Of a DNA stretch of 64,000 nt, positions 62,188-64,000 are shown piece after piece. The notes beneath the pieces were generated by a model. That model was not told the DNA's origin. It worked only from the letters and a program-made list of their open reading frames with translations, and did not search any database. A program made the translations under genes and the position numbers. The DNA comes from Pantoea agglomerans NBRC 102470. GTDB taxonomy: Bacteria > Pseudomonadota > Gammaproteobacteria > Enterobacterales > Enterobacteriaceae. The stretch is from NCBI RefSeq assembly GCF_001598475.1, contig NZ_BCZA01000013.1, positions 1 to 64,000 of the forward strand, read 5' to 3'. Position 1 is the first letter of the stretch. Each line of letters opens with the position of its first letter.

Positions 62188-63409
62188 GAGGTTTCTTTTT
62201 CACGACGCTTTGCAAAATATTCTCGACGCCGCTGATATAAGTTTCAATAGCGTACTGTTCACGTACGCGTTTCGCTGCCGCATTGATCAGGCGTTGACGT
62301 AAATCCGCATCCTGCCACAGCGCGGTCAGATGCTGGGTCAGTTGCACCACGTTGCCATAATCAAACAGCAGCCCGGTTTCGTCATGACTGATCAATTCGG
62401 CAGTGCCGACCACGCGGGATCCCACTACGGCGGTATTCACCAGCATCGCCTCCAGCACAACCCTTGGTAATCCCTCACTGCGTGAGGCAAGAATAAACGC
62501 ATCAAAGGCGGTGAGGTAATCCAGCGCGTTGTTCTGAAAGCCGGTAAAGACCACGTGCTGCTGGATGTTCTCTGCGGTAGCGAGTTGCAGCAGATGCTGA
62601 AGTTCCGGACCCGCTCCGACCACCACCATCTTCCAGTCGGCATCGGGATTAGCGCGTTTAAAACGGCCCAGCGCCTGCAGAATATGGTGATTAGATTTAC
62701 GCAATATCAGCGAGCCGATCGTGCCAAACACAAAGGTCGAAGGGGAGAGTTTAAAGCGCTGGCGTACTTCAAGGCGGTCGGGCAGAGGCTGGTGGGTGTC
62801 GATAGCGTTATTGACGGTAAAACAGCGTTCCGCATCAACACCATGGCTGCGCAGGGTGTTATTCACGCCCTGTGACACGGCAATGATCGCCTGGCAATCC
62901 TGATTGACCATGCTGACCAGCCGCGGCTCCAGTACCGGATCGATACGGCAGTGTTGCACTACCGCAACATCCAGGCTGCGCGCCGCCAGATAACCTTCCA
63001 CATTGGTGCTGGGCTGGTTATTCATATAGAGCGTGTCAAACTTCCCCAGCTGCAGCAGTGAGTTGATTTTGCTGGCATTGGGCATAATGCGCCAGTGTGT
63101 ATCAATCTGATCGATGGCGCGCTTCTTGAGCTTTTTATTAAAAAACAGCAGTGCCCGCGCGACTTCTTTAACAAACTTTGCCCAGCGTGGTTGCCTGATT
63201 TGCGGAATAAAAAAGACCGGGATAGCCAGCGCATTCAGCGTGGCCTCAATGGTTTCGTCGTTGCCACGGCTGTAGTTGTGATAGAAGCAGCAGGTGATAT
63301 CAAACTTTTGACGATCGATACGCTTCAACAGCTCCAGCATACTGTTGGTGCCGCCGCCCCACTCTCTGCCGTTATCCAGCAGCAGGATTTTTTGTTTAAT
63401 AATCGTCAT
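62180..63409 (-). CDS. GT4-family glycosyltransferase
   Basis: 409 residues from MTIIKQKILLLDNGREWGGGTN. GT-B fold: glycine-rich N-terminal loop EWGGGTNSMLELLKRI, inter-domain VNNAIDTHQPLP, and the C-terminal donor site GTIGSLILRKSNHHILQAL, FTGFQNNALDYL, and ILASRSEGLPRVVLEAMLVNTAVVGSRVVGTAELI with the family E-x7-E motif. A longer frame adds 31 residues that look unlike the family. Overlaps the next gene by 8 bases. Substrate unknown; closeness to the waa locus suggests LPS. Confidence 0.8.
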   Translation of the reverse strand: MTIIKQKILLLDNGREWGGGTNSMLELLKRIDRQKFDITCCFYHNYSRGNDETIEATLNALAIPVFFIPQIRQPRWAKFVKEVARALLFFNKKLKKRAIDQIDTHWRIMPNASKINSLLQLGKFDTLYMNNQPSTNVEGYLAARSLDVAVVQHCRIDPVLEPRLVSMVNQDCQAIIAVSQGVNNTLRSHGVDAERCFTVNNAIDTHQPLPDRLEVRQRFKLSPSTFVFGTIGSLILRKSNHHILQALGRFKRANPDADWKMVVVGAGPELQHLLQLATAENIQQHVVFTGFQNNALDYLTAFDAFILASRSEGLPRVVLEAMLVNTAVVGSRVVGTAELISHDETGLLFDYGNVVQLTQHLTALWQDADLRQRLINAAAKRVREQYAIETYISGVENILQSVVKKKPHA

Positions 63410-63513
63410 CCCTATCACTGTTCCCGCACAGCACGTTATCGCCCGACCCAGGATTATAGTAATTTCTGCGTATAAATGAACGCTAAGCTGAACACTTAGC
63501 ATTCATAGCAAAT

Positions 63514-64000
63514 TCAGAACAGATTTTTTAGCGTGTTAAACAGCGGGCTGTTATTCACACTTTCAGCTATTACCGTTAAGGCTCGGGTGGCAGGAACCGG
63601 CGCCAGCGGCTGTTTCGGTTTACACAGGTCTGCAGGCTGGAAGCGCGGTGTCACCGGTTTTGCCGGCGCCACAGGCGGCCGTGAGCCGCTGTGGAGTGAT
63701 TCGTTCAGCAGCTGGCTGGGGCGAACCAGCGTAACGTCGGCTGGCAATGTGGGTAACATCTGCTGCAGCACCCGCACTGTGTTAGGGTGGGGATGACCAA
63801 TGGCAATGGCGTAACCGTCGCGCTGCGCCAGTTTCACCGCCCGACTGAACTGCTGGCGGATGGCATTAATATCCTGGCTGTCATCCAGAAATACCCGACG
63901 TTTTAATACCCTGACCTGGGTGCCCTGCGCGGCAGGAACAGCCTGACTGTTAGCGATGGTCATGCTATCCAGAAAGTAGAGATTGTAGTGGTTCAGCGCC
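63514..64000 (-). CDS. yibQ: Divergent polysaccharide deacetylase YibQ (C-terminal part)
   Basis: The gene runs off the window: the frame is open to base 64000. The visible 162 or so residues include ALNHYNLYFLDSMTIANSQAVPAAQG, VFLDDSQDINAIRQQFSRAVKLAQRDGYAIAIGHPHPNTVRVLQQMLPTLP and VTLVRPSQLLNE, as in E. coli YibQ. After that comes a Pro/Ala-rich tail of about 70 residues. YibQ is a periplasmic protein of the divergent polysaccharide-deacetylase family, downstream of envC. Its signal peptide lies outside the window. Confidence 0.92.
   Translation of the reverse strand, partial: ALNHYNLYFLDSMTIANSQAVPAAQGTQVRVLKRRVFLDDSQDINAIRQQFSRAVKLAQRDGYAIAIGHPHPNTVRVLQQMLPTLPADVTLVRPSQLLNESLHSGSRPPVAPAKPVTPRFQPADLCKPKQPLAPVPATRALTVIAESVNNSPLFNTLKNLF

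Overview
The window is chromosomal DNA of a gammaproteobacterium of the order Enterobacterales. Gene content, gene order and protein sequences match Escherichia coli closely throughout. The lipopolysaccharide-core locus (waaE, a WabG-like transferase, waaQ) is of the Klebsiella/Serratia type rather than the E. coli type, and overall the window looks like Erwiniaceae, most likely Pantoea. That placement is inference from remembered sequences; no search was run.

Layout. 1-340: the end of an rRNA operon (23S-5S spacer carrying an ERIC-type repeat, 5S rRNA, terminator). 380-19800: the block that follows rrnA in E. coli: mobBA, yihD, srkA-dsbA, polA, Spot 42 RNA, engB, CsrC RNA, yihI, a small unannotated membrane-protein gene, hemN, glnG-glnL-glnA (NtrC sites and a sigma-54 promoter visible), typA, yihX-yihY-dtd-fabY. 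19835-31514: the block E. coli has on the other side of oriC: yicH, xanP (PurR-like operator), recG-trmH-spoT-rpoZ-gmk, ligB, yicG. The join at about 19.8 kb is what an inversion around oriC would leave. 31515-38502: a 7-kb variable region between yicG and yicC, where E. coli carries dinD: a truncated flippase gene, an SRPBCC protein, a D-threonine-aldolase-like enzyme, LpxP, and an AT-rich DUF3289-DUF943 pair. 38503-47518: backbone again (yicC, a DUF3574 lipoprotein, nupC, rph-pyrE, slmA, dut, coaBC, radC, rpmB-rpmG, mutM). 47515-58781: LPS inner/outer-core operon read leftwards from hldD to coaD. 58979-64000: kbl-tdh, two more glycosyltransferase-like genes and the 3' part of yibQ.

Most notable observation: the last 18 bp of yicC (38503-38520, including the stop codon) occur again, exactly, at 36621-36638. 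The 1.9 kb between the copies is AT-rich and carries only the DUF3289-DUF943 pair. This is the footprint of site-specific integration at the yicC 3' end, a known target of integrases of mobilizable genomic islands, with no integrase left. Other points of interest are an ERIC element inside an rRNA-operon spacer, a glycine-riboswitch-like leader on the putative glycine/cation channel gene yicG, DnaA boxes with GATC sites before polA, a PurR-like box on the xanP promoter, the small gene before hemN, and an LPS locus with uronic-acid-type transferases but no O-antigen ligase.

The genes work together in recognisable units: nitrogen control (glnALG), stringent response and nucleotide supply (spoT, rpoZ, gmk, pyrE, dut, xanP, nupC), DNA repair and replication (polA, recG, ligB, mutM, radC), translation (5S, typA, engB, dtd, trmH, rpmBG), and LPS assembly (hldD to waaE, lpxP, the transferases near tdh).
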